DNA of 64,000 bases from Rhodopirellula sp. (GTDB lineage Bacteria > Planctomycetota > Planctomycetia > Pirellulales > Pirellulaceae), in assembly GCA_024644085.1 (NCBI GenBank), contig JAHELS010000003.1, forward strand, positions 1-64,000, in the 5' to 3' direction. The notes beneath the pieces are model-generated. The model searched no databases and was not told the DNA's origin. It was given only the letters and a program-made list of their open reading frames with translations. Both the position numbers and the translations under genes were made by a program. Positions 30,635 to 40,189 of the stretch are shown piece after piece. Position 1 is the first letter of the stretch; each line of letters opens with the position of its first letter.

Positions 30635-32863
30635 ATGACCACCGCCACGCCGACGCTCTGCCCCACGCCCGACCGATTGGCCCAGCTGGTTTCCGGCAGC
30701 CTGATCGAAGCCGAGGCAGATCGGCTGTTTGGGCACATCGATCGATGCACTTCCTGTCAGTTACAAGTCGATGAACTGGCCCGCCAGAAGGACCCCGTGT
30801 TCAAGGCCGCCGTATTCACGGCCGATGGGCGATCCAGGTCCAAGGCGACCCAGGACGAGCGGTTGTCGAGCTTGATTCAAACGGCGCAGAAATGTGTCTC
30901 CGCGGACGACACGCAAAGGCAACCGCAGTCGAAAACAAGATCAATCTCGGCGGTCGATTTCGTCAAAGGGCTGCGGCGCAGCGGATTGATCGGCGGCGAC
31001 GAATTGAGCCAGGTCCTCAACGATTTGAGCTGGGACGACAATGATCCCTCCGGTGACAGCGGCCGGCTGGCGCGGGCGCTGATACAGAACCAGAAATTAA
31101 CTCCCTTCCAGGCGAAGTTGTTGTTGCGTGGACGTTGGAAGGGATTGGTGCTGGGCAACTATGCGATTCTTGACAAGTTGGGGCAGGGCGGAATGGGCAG
31201 CGTGTTCGTTGCTCGACATACGAAGATGGGTCGAACGGTTTGTTTGAAAGTCGTCAACGCCGCAGGCCGCCAATCGCCCGAAGTCATCGACCGATTCCGA
31301 AACGAGGCACGCGCACTGGCCGCCCTCAGCCATCCAAACATTGTCGTGGCGCACGACGCGGATGAGGCAAAGGGGATTCCCTATCTCGTGATGGAATACG
31401 TGGACGGGGAAGATCTGGCCAAGCAAGTTCGAAAACAGGGAAAACTGCGTTCGGCAATCGCACTGGAAATTGGGATCCAAACCGCGCGCGCTCTCCGATA
31501 CGCCCACGCGAAGGGAGTGATCCACCGCGACATCAAGCCTCATAACATTGTCTCAAAGGTCGATCCCGCCACAGGCAAGGTCTCGGTGAAGGTTCTCGAC
31601 CTCGGACTGGCTCGATTTGACACTCTGATTACCGACAATCCCGATGCGTCCGTTTTGGCAGCGATGACCAACACCGGTGTCGTGATTGGGACCGTTGATT
31701 ACATGGCGCCGGAACAGGCGCTCGACAGCCGCAATGCCGATGCACGTTCGGACGTATACGGCCTCGGTTGTACGCTCTTCTTTCTGCTCGCCGCCCGCCC
31801 GCCGTTTTCGGGCGAAACCGTCATGCAACGATTGATCGCACATCGCGAACAAGTGGCACCTGATCTAAGCGTGCTCGTCGAGGACGTCTCGCCCGACTTG
31901 GATGCCGTCATCCACAAAATGCTGGCAAAGCATCCGTCCGATCGTTACCAAACGATGGACCAGGTGCTCGCGGATTTAGAAGCCGTATTGCGGGGACACG
32001 CCCCGAGCGTCCAGCCCACCGCGGCGAGCGAAAGTGGTCGATGGTTGGATTCGACCTCAGGCAACGCTGCAATGGTCGGTACGGAGGCATCAAGCCAAAG
32101 CCTGAGTCGAGAGTTGTCTCGCTTGAAGCCCGCCGATGACAAACGATTGCCGTTTCGACTCGGCTTGAGGCACCGCTTTGTTGCGGGCGTCGCGGCCACT
32201 GCATTGGTCATTTTCGCGGCGATCTACTTTGCACTTCCTCCGGGCGAGCGACTTGGATCCGATTCGAAAGAAACCGCCGCCCCCTTGACCCCGCCCCCGC
32301 GCGTCGGTGCCGCACAGGCCATTCGCAACGGCGGCGCGGGCCGCGCGCTGGTGTTGGTCTCATCAAAGCAATTCCGCGAGCAGGAATTCGTGGCTTTGGC
32401 ACAAGTCCTGGCTGATCATGATGTGAATCTCGTCGTCGCATCGTCCAAGTATGGAACGGGACAGGCGGAAGCCAGCATGGAATTGCGAGACACGTACCCG
32501 AATCTAAATCTCAGCGATGTCGATGCGACCGCATTTGACTCGATTTTTATTCTCGGTGGCGATAATCACGAACTGAGCCACAAGAATCCGAAGGCACAGC
32601 GACAGGTCATCCGGATCGTCGAGCAGGCTTTGCAAAACGATGTCATCGTTTCGGGATGCACCGAAGGATTTCATACAGTGCTCCGCGACACCGGATTGAT
32701 CTCGAAAAGAGAATACAACGACCAATCGTACAAGTTCGATCTGTGCAGCGCGCAGGAATTGGAAACCGAGGCAAGCCGAATATTTACCGACTTGAAAGGG
32801 CAGCCCCGACCTGCTGCAAAACCTCGCCCACTTTCTCCAAGTGAAACTTCATCTCGGCGGTGA
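30635..32863 (+). CDS. Ser/Thr protein kinase: zf-HC2-like N-terminus, kinase, TM, C-terminal DJ-1/PfpI-like domain
   Basis: HIDRCTSC zinc-finger-like motif; YAILDKLGQGGMGSVFVARH, VIHRDIKPHNIV, VLDLGLARF, DYMAPEQ; TM FVAGVAATALVIFAAIYFAL; C-terminal RALVLVSSKQFREQEFVALAQVLADHDVNLVVASS...FDSIFILGGDN...VIVSGCTEGFHTVL. Confidence 0.85.
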   Translation: MTTATPTLCPTPDRLAQLVSGSLIEAEADRLFGHIDRCTSCQLQVDELARQKDPVFKAAVFTADGRSRSKATQDERLSSLIQTAQKCVSADDTQRQPQSKTRSISAVDFVKGLRRSGLIGGDELSQVLNDLSWDDNDPSGDSGRLARALIQNQKLTPFQAKLLLRGRWKGLVLGNYAILDKLGQGGMGSVFVARHTKMGRTVCLKVVNAAGRQSPEVIDRFRNEARALAALSHPNIVVAHDADEAKGIPYLVMEYVDGEDLAKQVRKQGKLRSAIALEIGIQTARALRYAHAKGVIHRDIKPHNIVSKVDPATGKVSVKVLDLGLARFDTLITDNPDASVLAAMTNTGVVIGTVDYMAPEQALDSRNADARSDVYGLGCTLFFLLAARPPFSGETVMQRLIAHREQVAPDLSVLVEDVSPDLDAVIHKMLAKHPSDRYQTMDQVLADLEAVLRGHAPSVQPTAASESGRWLDSTSGNAAMVGTEASSQSLSRELSRLKPADDKRLPFRLGLRHRFVAGVAATALVIFAAIYFALPPGERLGSDSKETAAPLTPPPRVGAAQAIRNGGAGRALVLVSSKQFREQEFVALAQVLADHDVNLVVASSKYGTGQAEASMELRDTYPNLNLSDVDATAFDSIFILGGDNHELSHKNPKAQRQVIRIVEQALQNDVIVSGCTEGFHTVLRDTGLISKREYNDQSYKFDLCSAQELETEASRIFTDLKGQPRPAAKPRPLSPSETSSRR

Positions 32864-32867
32864 AGAA

Positions 32868-33908
32868 TCAAAGTTTGACGCGTTTGCCTTTTTCGGCGCT
32901 TTCATAGATCGCCCGGATCACTTCGACGCTGCGTCGCCCCTCGGGCCCATCGACGGTGGGTGATCGATTTTCGTTGATCGCCGCGACGAAATCTTGAAAC
33001 ACCATCGCGTGTCCGTGATGGTCAATCGCGGACGGGTCCGCTGCCCCGCCGCCCGATTCGGTTCTCCCTGCCATTCGCTTTCGGATGTCGTCGTCTTCCG
33101 AAGTTTCTTCGGCGAATTGCCAATCCTTGAGATCCTCTTCCTCGAGCACGGCGCTGCCGTGGCTTCCGCTGATCTCAATTCGCTTCAGTGCCCCGGGATA
33201 GGAAGTCGTCGTCGCCTCGATAACTCCCAGTGCGCCGGAGGCAAACTTCAGGTTCGCCACGGCAACGTCTTCCACTTCGATTCGCTCGTGCGTCATGGTT
33301 GCTGTCATTGCACTGATCTCAGCGACCGGCCCCATCAACCAAACGAGCAGGTCGACCGAGTGAATCGCCTGGTTCATCAGCGCACCGCCGCCGTCGAGGG
33401 CCCAAGTTCCTCGCCACGCACCGCTGTCATAGTACTCCTGGCTTCGATACCACTTCACGTAGGCGTCGCCCATCGTGACGGTCCCGAAGCGACCTTGCTC
33501 GATCGCCTGTTTCATCAACCGGCTCGATTCGTGGAACCTGCTTTGAAAAGTGACCGCCAACCTAACGCCCGCCTTCTCGCAAGCCTCGATGATTTGGTCG
33601 CACCGTTGGGTTGTGATTTCCAGAGGTTTCTCGACCACGATATGCTTGCCCGCCGCCGCGGCGGCAAGGGCCGGCTCGAGATGGGCACCACTTGGCGAAC
33701 AGACGGTGACGGCGTCGATTTCGGGATCGGCCAACATCGCTTCGAGCGAGTCGAAAGCGCGGCAATCGTTTTTCTCGGCAAACTTCGCCGCGAATTCCGG
33801 CATCCGATCGGCACAGCCAACCAAACGCGCCCCGTCGACGTCGCCGATCGCGCGGGCGTGGAAATTGGCGATCATGCCACAACCGATGATTCCGATACCA
33901 ATGCTCAT
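32868..33908 (-). CDS. Gfo/Idh/MocA-family oxidoreductase
   Basis: Internal ATG: MSIGIGIIGCGMIANFHARAIGDVDGARLVGCADR; CSPSGAHLEPALAAAAAGKHIVVEKPLEIT. Confidence 0.93.
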   Translation of the reverse strand: MSIGIGIIGCGMIANFHARAIGDVDGARLVGCADRMPEFAAKFAEKNDCRAFDSLEAMLADPEIDAVTVCSPSGAHLEPALAAAAAGKHIVVEKPLEITTQRCDQIIEACEKAGVRLAVTFQSRFHESSRLMKQAIEQGRFGTVTMGDAYVKWYRSQEYYDSGAWRGTWALDGGGALMNQAIHSVDLLVWLMGPVAEISAMTATMTHERIEVEDVAVANLKFASGALGVIEATTTSYPGALKRIEISGSHGSAVLEEEDLKDWQFAEETSEDDDIRKRMAGRTESGGGAADPSAIDHHGHAMVFQDFVAAINENRSPTVDGPEGRRSVEVIRAIYESAEKGKRVKL

Positions 33909-34126
33909 GGGAGACTCTTTTCGCTTTGCAAGATTCGTGTTGCCTGAGTTTATTGACCCGCGATAATTCCAACAACCAGCCACTTCATTGCGACGACGAG
34001 GCGCGTCGGACCGGAACACCGGAAATCCACATTGCGGTTCCCCTGCGGTGCTCCAGCGGATACGTTTTGCATTGACCGATTGGACTGCGGAACCACTTCC
34101 TTTTGGCAACCACAGCCGCAACGACC

Positions 34127-37100
34127 GTGAGCAAACTCGTTGACGTGCCTCGTCTGCTGGACGAGACCGCGGGGGTCAGCGCGCGCGTTGCCAAACATAA
34201 GCCAAGCGAGCGGCTAGCGTTTTCAGGTGTTTGGGGCGGCGTTCGCGCCGTGCTGGCCGCCGCGGTGGCGCGAAAATCTCCGCATATCTTGATGCTGCTG
34301 CCACAGGCGGCCGATGCCGATACGGTCGCTGGCGATGCCATCGCATTCGGGCTGACCGATGCAGTCGCCCTGCCACTCTCGGCGGGGGAATTCTCGGCTT
34401 CGTCGATTCGTGACGAAGACTACGCGGAACGGCTTCAGGTGCTGCAGCAACTGATGCAGCGGGATTTCGAATCGCCCAAGCCGCTGTTGGTGACCGCGTT
34501 CATCGGCGGCGCAATGCAATTGGTACCCACACCTGAGAAACTCGAGTCGTCGACCCGCAAAATGTCGGTGGGCGACGAAGTTGATCCGGAAGAAATTCGA
34601 CGTTGGCTTGCCGAAGCCGGCTTTTCAGCGACCACGGCTGTGGAATTGCCGGGCGAGTTCGCCGCGCGCGGTGGGTTGCTCGACATCTACTCGGCTGACC
34701 AGCCAAGACCGGTTCGAATTGAATGGTTCGGCGACGAGATCGAATCGATACGGCGGTTCGACCCCGGCTCGCAGCGGAGCATCGAGTCACTCGAGCACGT
34801 CGAAATCGCCGCGGTTGGCGTCACCGACGATCGGCTTGACGATCCCTACGCTCCGGCACAACCCGATTCCGGTCGGGCACCGCGCGAAAGTTCGCTGGGA
34901 CCCATCACGGATTATCTGCCCGATGACACCGTTGTGGTGCTGGTCGACCCGCAGGAATCGAAGCTTGCAGCAGAGAATCTGATCAAGCGAACGTCAGACG
35001 ACGCGCATTTGATCAGCTTCGACGACTTGATGAAGTCTCTTTCGGACTACCCGATGGTGACAGCAGCGACTCTGGCGCAAGGCGATCGCGATGAAGTTAT
35101 CGATTTGCACACCAGCACGGCGGATGCGTTCGCATTGTCGCTTGACGAAACAAAGTCAAGGATTGACTCCGTCGCAGCCGGACATGAAGTCATTCTCGTC
35201 GGCGATACCCCAGCCGACGGGCAGCGGCTGACGGAGCTGTTGGCTGACACCGCTGCGGCGCGTGAGGGAAGATTGCATCTGGTGGTGGCTGAAGTCAGCG
35301 GCGGGTTCCGCCTGATCGACGCCGAGGTCCTGGTGCTCACGGGCGCGGAATTGTTCCATCGCAGCCCGGTTCGCCGCGGGCGGTCGCGGGCTCGCGGTAA
35401 ACCGATCAGCAGCTTGATGCAGCTCGCGCCGGGTGACCTTGTCGTCCATCTTTCTCACGGGATCGGGTTGTATCGCGGCCTGAAGCATATTGAAAAGAAC
35501 GGCCAGCACATCGAGCATCTGACGCTCGAGTTTGATGGTGGCACCAAGATCTATGTGCCCGCCTCTCGGATCGGACTGATTCAACGGTACGTTGGCGGGA
35601 CAAAGACAAGGCCGAGACTTGCGAAAATCGGTGGCCAGAGCTGGGCCCGCCAGAAGAAGGCGGCTGAGTCGGCGGTGACCGATATGGCCGTCGAGCTGCT
35701 CGAAATGCAGGCGTCCCGGACCGCCCGTCGCGGGATCGTGTTTGATGCCGACAACCCGTGGCAGCGACAATTCGACGCCAGCTTCCCCTACGTCGAAACT
35801 CCCGATCAGGACAAAGCGATCGTGGCGGTCAAGGATGACATGGTTTCCCCCAAACCGATGGACCGACTGATCTGCGGCGACGTCGGCTTTGGCAAGACCG
35901 AAGTGGCGATGCGAGCCGCATTCAAGGCGGTCGTCAGCGGATACCAGGTCGCCGTGCTTGTCCCCACCACCGTGTTGGCGGAACAACACTATCACAACTT
36001 CCGGACACGGATGGCCGAGTTCCCGGTGGAAATTGCAAAGCTGAGTCGTTTCTGCAAACCGGCCGAGCAGCGTGAAACCGTCAAAGACCTGCGCCGTGGA
36101 AAGGTTGATATCGTCGTCGGAACGCATCGGCTGGCCAGCAAGGATGTTGATTTCGGCAACCTTGGGCTGGTAGTCGTCGACGAAGAACAACGCTTTGGCG
36201 TGGCGGTCAAGGAACGTCTTAAAACCTTGCACAGCAACGTCGACGTGATGACGCTTTCGGCGACACCCATTCCACGTACGCTGCACATGGCATTGGTCGG
36301 CGTTCGCGACATCAGCAATCTCGAAACGCCGCCAGCCGAAAGGCGCTCGGTGGAAACGAATGTGGTGCGTTGGGACGATAACCTGATTCGCCGCGCTGTG
36401 ATTCGCGAGTTGAATCGCGGCGGCCAGATCTTTTTTGTGCACAATCGAATCGGCGATATGCACACGGTTGCCGACAAGTTGAAAAGAATCGTCCCGGAAG
36501 CTCGGGTCCAGATCGGTCACGGGCAAATGGACGAAGGCGACTTGGAGCGGGTGATGGTCGATTTCATCGAGCATCGATTCGATCTGCTATTGGCCACCAC
36601 GATTGTCGAAAGCGGACTCGATATTCCGAACGCGAACACAATCTTCATCGATGACGCCGACCGTTACGGTTTGAGTGATCTGCACCAACTGCGTGGACGG
36701 GTCGGACGCTACAAACACCAGGCACACTGCTACTTGATTGTTGCCCAACACAAACATCTGTCTCCGGAAGCGACCAAACGGTTGCGGGCGATTGAAGAAT
36801 TCAGCCAGATGGGCGCCGGTTTTGCGATCTCCATGCGTGACCTGGAAATTCGCGGCGCCGGAAATCTTCTCGGAAGTCAACAGAGCGGGCACATTGCCGC
36901 GGTCGGCTATGAAATGTATTGCCAGTTGCTCGAGGATGCAGTGCGACAGGTCCAGAATCTTCCTCCGAAACTTTCGGCCGATGTCGACATCGATCTGCCG
37001 GTGGAAGCTTATTTGCCGGAAGATTACGTGCCGGATCTCCGGCATAAGATCGATCTTTACCGACGGATGGCGAAGATCAATTCACCCTCTGACATCGACG

Positions 37101-37411
37101 ACGTCCGCGATGAATTGAACGACCGGTTTGGACCATTGCCCACGCCCGCGAAGAGAATGCTTGAACTGGCCGAGTTACGGCTTGACGCCGCGGCATGGCA
37201 GATTGCGGCAATTACATCCGACGCGAGGTTCATTGTGTTGCATTACACCAACCGCCGTCAAATCGAACAGCTCGTCCACAAAAGCACGATTCCAATTCGC
37301 GTTGTGGACGCGCAACGTGCATACATTCCGACAAAGGATTACGACATGAACGTGGATTCGGTCGGTACCAGCTGGCTGCAACTGGCTCGCGCTGCGTTGC
37401 ACATCGGTTAA
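34127..37411 (+). CDS. mfd: Transcription-repair coupling factor Mfd
   Basis: DLVVHLSHGIGLYRGLKHIEK, LICGDVGFGKTEVAMRAAFKAV, VVDEEQRFGV, LSATPIPRTLHMAL, GRVGRYKHQAHCYL. ORF opens at TTG 34103; GTG at 34127 is a plausible start. Confidence 0.96.
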   Translation: MSKLVDVPRLLDETAGVSARVAKHKPSERLAFSGVWGGVRAVLAAAVARKSPHILMLLPQAADADTVAGDAIAFGLTDAVALPLSAGEFSASSIRDEDYAERLQVLQQLMQRDFESPKPLLVTAFIGGAMQLVPTPEKLESSTRKMSVGDEVDPEEIRRWLAEAGFSATTAVELPGEFAARGGLLDIYSADQPRPVRIEWFGDEIESIRRFDPGSQRSIESLEHVEIAAVGVTDDRLDDPYAPAQPDSGRAPRESSLGPITDYLPDDTVVVLVDPQESKLAAENLIKRTSDDAHLISFDDLMKSLSDYPMVTAATLAQGDRDEVIDLHTSTADAFALSLDETKSRIDSVAAGHEVILVGDTPADGQRLTELLADTAAAREGRLHLVVAEVSGGFRLIDAEVLVLTGAELFHRSPVRRGRSRARGKPISSLMQLAPGDLVVHLSHGIGLYRGLKHIEKNGQHIEHLTLEFDGGTKIYVPASRIGLIQRYVGGTKTRPRLAKIGGQSWARQKKAAESAVTDMAVELLEMQASRTARRGIVFDADNPWQRQFDASFPYVETPDQDKAIVAVKDDMVSPKPMDRLICGDVGFGKTEVAMRAAFKAVVSGYQVAVLVPTTVLAEQHYHNFRTRMAEFPVEIAKLSRFCKPAEQRETVKDLRRGKVDIVVGTHRLASKDVDFGNLGLVVVDEEQRFGVAVKERLKTLHSNVDVMTLSATPIPRTLHMALVGVRDISNLETPPAERRSVETNVVRWDDNLIRRAVIRELNRGGQIFFVHNRIGDMHTVADKLKRIVPEARVQIGHGQMDEGDLERVMVDFIEHRFDLLLATTIVESGLDIPNANTIFIDDADRYGLSDLHQLRGRVGRYKHQAHCYLIVAQHKHLSPEATKRLRAIEEFSQMGAGFAISMRDLEIRGAGNLLGSQQSGHIAAVGYEMYCQLLEDAVRQVQNLPPKLSADVDIDLPVEAYLPEDYVPDLRHKIDLYRRMAKINSPSDIDDVRDELNDRFGPLPTPAKRMLELAELRLDAAAWQIAAITSDARFIVLHYTNRRQIEQLVHKSTIPIRVVDAQRAYIPTKDYDMNVDSVGTSWLQLARAALHIG

Positions 37412-37441
37412 CCTGCGAGAAATCGCATCATTTCAATCCGC

Positions 37442-38635
37442 CTACGATTCGAGTTCCGCAATAATCGCGTCGGCAATCGCAAGCGAAGCCGTCGCCGCCG
37501 GCGACGGGGCGTTGAGCACGTGGACCGCGCGGTCGGTTTTCTCGATAAGAAAGTCGTCTACGAGGTTGCCGTCCGGCGCAACGGCTTGGGCACGAACTCC
37601 CGCCCGGCCGGGAACCAGATCCGATTCGCGAATCCGGGGAATCAGTTTTTGAAGTGCTTTGACGAACGCCGACTTGCTCAACGAACGATGGATCTCGCCA
37701 AGACCCATCCTCCAGTGTTTTGCAGCCAGCGACCGAAATCCTTTGAAGCCAATTGTGTCGAACAGATCTCCCGGGCTGATCTCGCTCCATCGGTAACCCG
37801 TTCGCGACAGCGCCAACACGGCGTTCGGTCCACATTCCACACCACCGTCGATCATCCGTGTGAAATGGACACCCAGAAAGGGGAATGAGGGATCGGGCAC
37901 CGGGTAAATCAGATTCCGGCAAAGTGACGCGCTATCGGATCTCAGCTCGTAATACTCGCCACGAAATGGAACGATCCGGATTTCGGGTTCGCCACCGGCC
38001 ATTCGGCATACGCGATCGCTGTGCAGTCCTGCACAATTGATCAAGCGATCTGCCTCGATTGTCGTTCCATTTTGACTTGTCACATTGATCGAACCGGCTT
38101 GCGATTGAATCCGCGTGACCTGGAATTCCAATTGAATCGAGCCGCCTTGCGCGCAAATCACGTCGGCCATCTTCTCGCAAACGTTGCGAAAATTCACGAT
38201 CCCGGTTTCCGGCACGTGCAATGCCGCCAAACCTGCAGCCGCCGGTTCCAGCTCTCGAAGCTGGTCACTGTGAATCCGCTCGAAGTCGACTCCGTTTTCG
38301 GTTGCCCTCTCCGCGATTCGGTCAAGCCGCGGCAACTCTTCGTCGGTTGTCGCAACGACGACCTTCCCGCATCGATCCCACGCGACGGAGTGTTCGTCAC
38401 AGAATCGCTCCATGGCGGCCTTGCCGGTCCGGCAAGTGACTGCCTTGCGTGAGCCAGGTCGGTAATAGATTCCCGAATGCAGAACTCCGGAGTTGTGCCC
38501 GCTTTGATGCTCGCTGACGCGCGGCTCCGCCTCGACGAGGGTGACGGACCGATCGGAGTACTTCTGGCCCAGCTTCATTGCGGTAGCCAGTCCAATGATT
38601 CCGCCTCCGATGATCACAAAATCCGATTTCTCCAT
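37442..38635 (-). CDS. lhgO: L-2-hydroxyglutarate oxidase
   Basis: DFVIIGGGIIGLATAMKLGQKYSDRSVTLVEAEPRVSEHQSGHNSGVLHSGIYYRPGSRKA; C-terminal VHVLNAPSPAATASLAIADAI. Confidence 0.92.
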   Translation of the reverse strand: MEKSDFVIIGGGIIGLATAMKLGQKYSDRSVTLVEAEPRVSEHQSGHNSGVLHSGIYYRPGSRKAVTCRTGKAAMERFCDEHSVAWDRCGKVVVATTDEELPRLDRIAERATENGVDFERIHSDQLRELEPAAAGLAALHVPETGIVNFRNVCEKMADVICAQGGSIQLEFQVTRIQSQAGSINVTSQNGTTIEADRLINCAGLHSDRVCRMAGGEPEIRIVPFRGEYYELRSDSASLCRNLIYPVPDPSFPFLGVHFTRMIDGGVECGPNAVLALSRTGYRWSEISPGDLFDTIGFKGFRSLAAKHWRMGLGEIHRSLSKSAFVKALQKLIPRIRESDLVPGRAGVRAQAVAPDGNLVDDFLIEKTDRAVHVLNAPSPAATASLAIADAIIAELES

Positions 38636-38858
38636 AGTTGACCCAACACGAAACGAATTAGGACACCGGCAAACCGGTGGATCTAACTCCGAGAATACTC
38701 AATATCGACACAACCGTAACCGGGGGCGAACCGCGGAGGCACCTAACAGCATGATCGGGGCGAATATTGCGCCCAAGTTTGTTTGGCAGTGCTCATTTTT
38801 CGCCCTAGGCTTGAGCCTAGGACTGTGTTTCTTACTCAGCGTCCTCGCGAAAGTAACC

Positions 38859-40106
38859 ATGGGGCAGGCAACCGTATCCATATCGATTGACGAGCTGCGC
38901 GTCGGCGTGACGTGCAGTCATCCGATTGAAGATGACAACGGTGTTCTTCTGCTCGGGTCCAACACATCGATCACGCACCAGTTGATCAATGGTCTGCGCG
39001 ACCGCGAAATTGACGTCGTCGAGATCGATCCTCGTGACCTCGCGGCTTTGCGAAATGCAAAGAAAAAACTACTCAGCAAGAAGGACCGCAAGAAGGACGA
39101 CCAGTGGGAGGAATCCAGGCCGGTCAAGGAGATGCTTGTTGACAGGCACGACGAGGGGCTCAATGAGGAGCGAGCCGAAGAGCTCAAGAACAGCATCTCA
39201 GCCGCCAAAAACCACTTCGACGAACTGAAAACGCTCATCACCGAAGAGAAGATTCGCTCCATTGGAATGTTGAGCAATCTGTCAAATAGCTACGCCCGGT
39301 CGATGGTCGATGACCACGACTTGACAGTCGGCGTCATTACGAACCTGTCAAGGTCTTCCGAACCGAGTGAACGCTCCGTAAAAATGGCGGTGCTGGGCAT
39401 GGCGGTCGCCATCGAATTGGGTCTCGACGGTCAACAGACTCTCGAAGTCGGTATGACCGCACTGCTCCATGACATCGGCCTTTACGCGATGGACGAAAGG
39501 TTTCTACAGCCGGTCGAATTGATGACCGAGGCCGAACGCTGGGAATATCGCAAACATCCATTCGTTTCCTTGCAGGTCGTTGCTGATGCGATGGAAGTTT
39601 CGTACAGCGTCCAATTGGCGATCCAACAGGTGCACGAGCAATTTGATGGATCGGGTTATCCTCGCGGGGTGAAGGGCCCGCGAATTCACGTCTACGCGAG
39701 AATCCTGAATGTCGTCGATACCTATCTGAGACTCACCTCGGCTACCAGCCATCGCCAGGCGATCGTCCCGCATGATGCACTTGGATTGATGCTTCACCAG
39801 GCGGCACGGGGAATCTTTGATCCAAAGGTTGTGCGCGCATTCCTGAACATCGAAACTCTGTATCCGCTGGGGAGCATGGTGGAACTCGATTCCGGGGAAG
39901 TGGCCCGAGTGATTCGTCGTCCGCGAAGCGGGTTCGCCGCACCAGTGCTGATTGATTCGAGCGGAAACCGAATCGAGCTCGAGTCGACGAATCAACGAGT
40001 CGTGAGGCCGGTTTGTGATCCAAGCGTCCCGCAGATGCGGATCACGCCCGACCTGATGCAAACCAGCAGCTGGCATCCTGCGCTGGGAACTCCGCTGACC
40101 GTCTGA
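38859..40106 (+). CDS. HD-GYP domain phosphodiesterase with DUF3391-like N-terminus
   Basis: MGQATVSISIDELRVGVTCSHPIEDDNGVLLLGSNTSIT; TALLHDIGLYAMDERF; VHEQFDGSGYPRGVKG. Upstream in-frame ATG at 38751 is an alternative start. Confidence 0.87.
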   Translation: MGQATVSISIDELRVGVTCSHPIEDDNGVLLLGSNTSITHQLINGLRDREIDVVEIDPRDLAALRNAKKKLLSKKDRKKDDQWEESRPVKEMLVDRHDEGLNEERAEELKNSISAAKNHFDELKTLITEEKIRSIGMLSNLSNSYARSMVDDHDLTVGVITNLSRSSEPSERSVKMAVLGMAVAIELGLDGQQTLEVGMTALLHDIGLYAMDERFLQPVELMTEAERWEYRKHPFVSLQVVADAMEVSYSVQLAIQQVHEQFDGSGYPRGVKGPRIHVYARILNVVDTYLRLTSATSHRQAIVPHDALGLMLHQAARGIFDPKVVRAFLNIETLYPLGSMVELDSGEVARVIRRPRSGFAAPVLIDSSGNRIELESTNQRVVRPVCDPSVPQMRITPDLMQTSSWHPALGTPLTV

Positions 40107-40189
40107 ATTCGGTCCTCTTCGAGGTCGCTCCGCGGCCGTCGCGAATCGATTATGATCGTGCAAGCTGACACGCTTCACACGAGATCGAC

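Noticed and set aside
35156-36574. 472-aa minus-strand ORF antisense to mfd
   Set aside because: Mirror of a highly conserved gene; no motifs, no start context.
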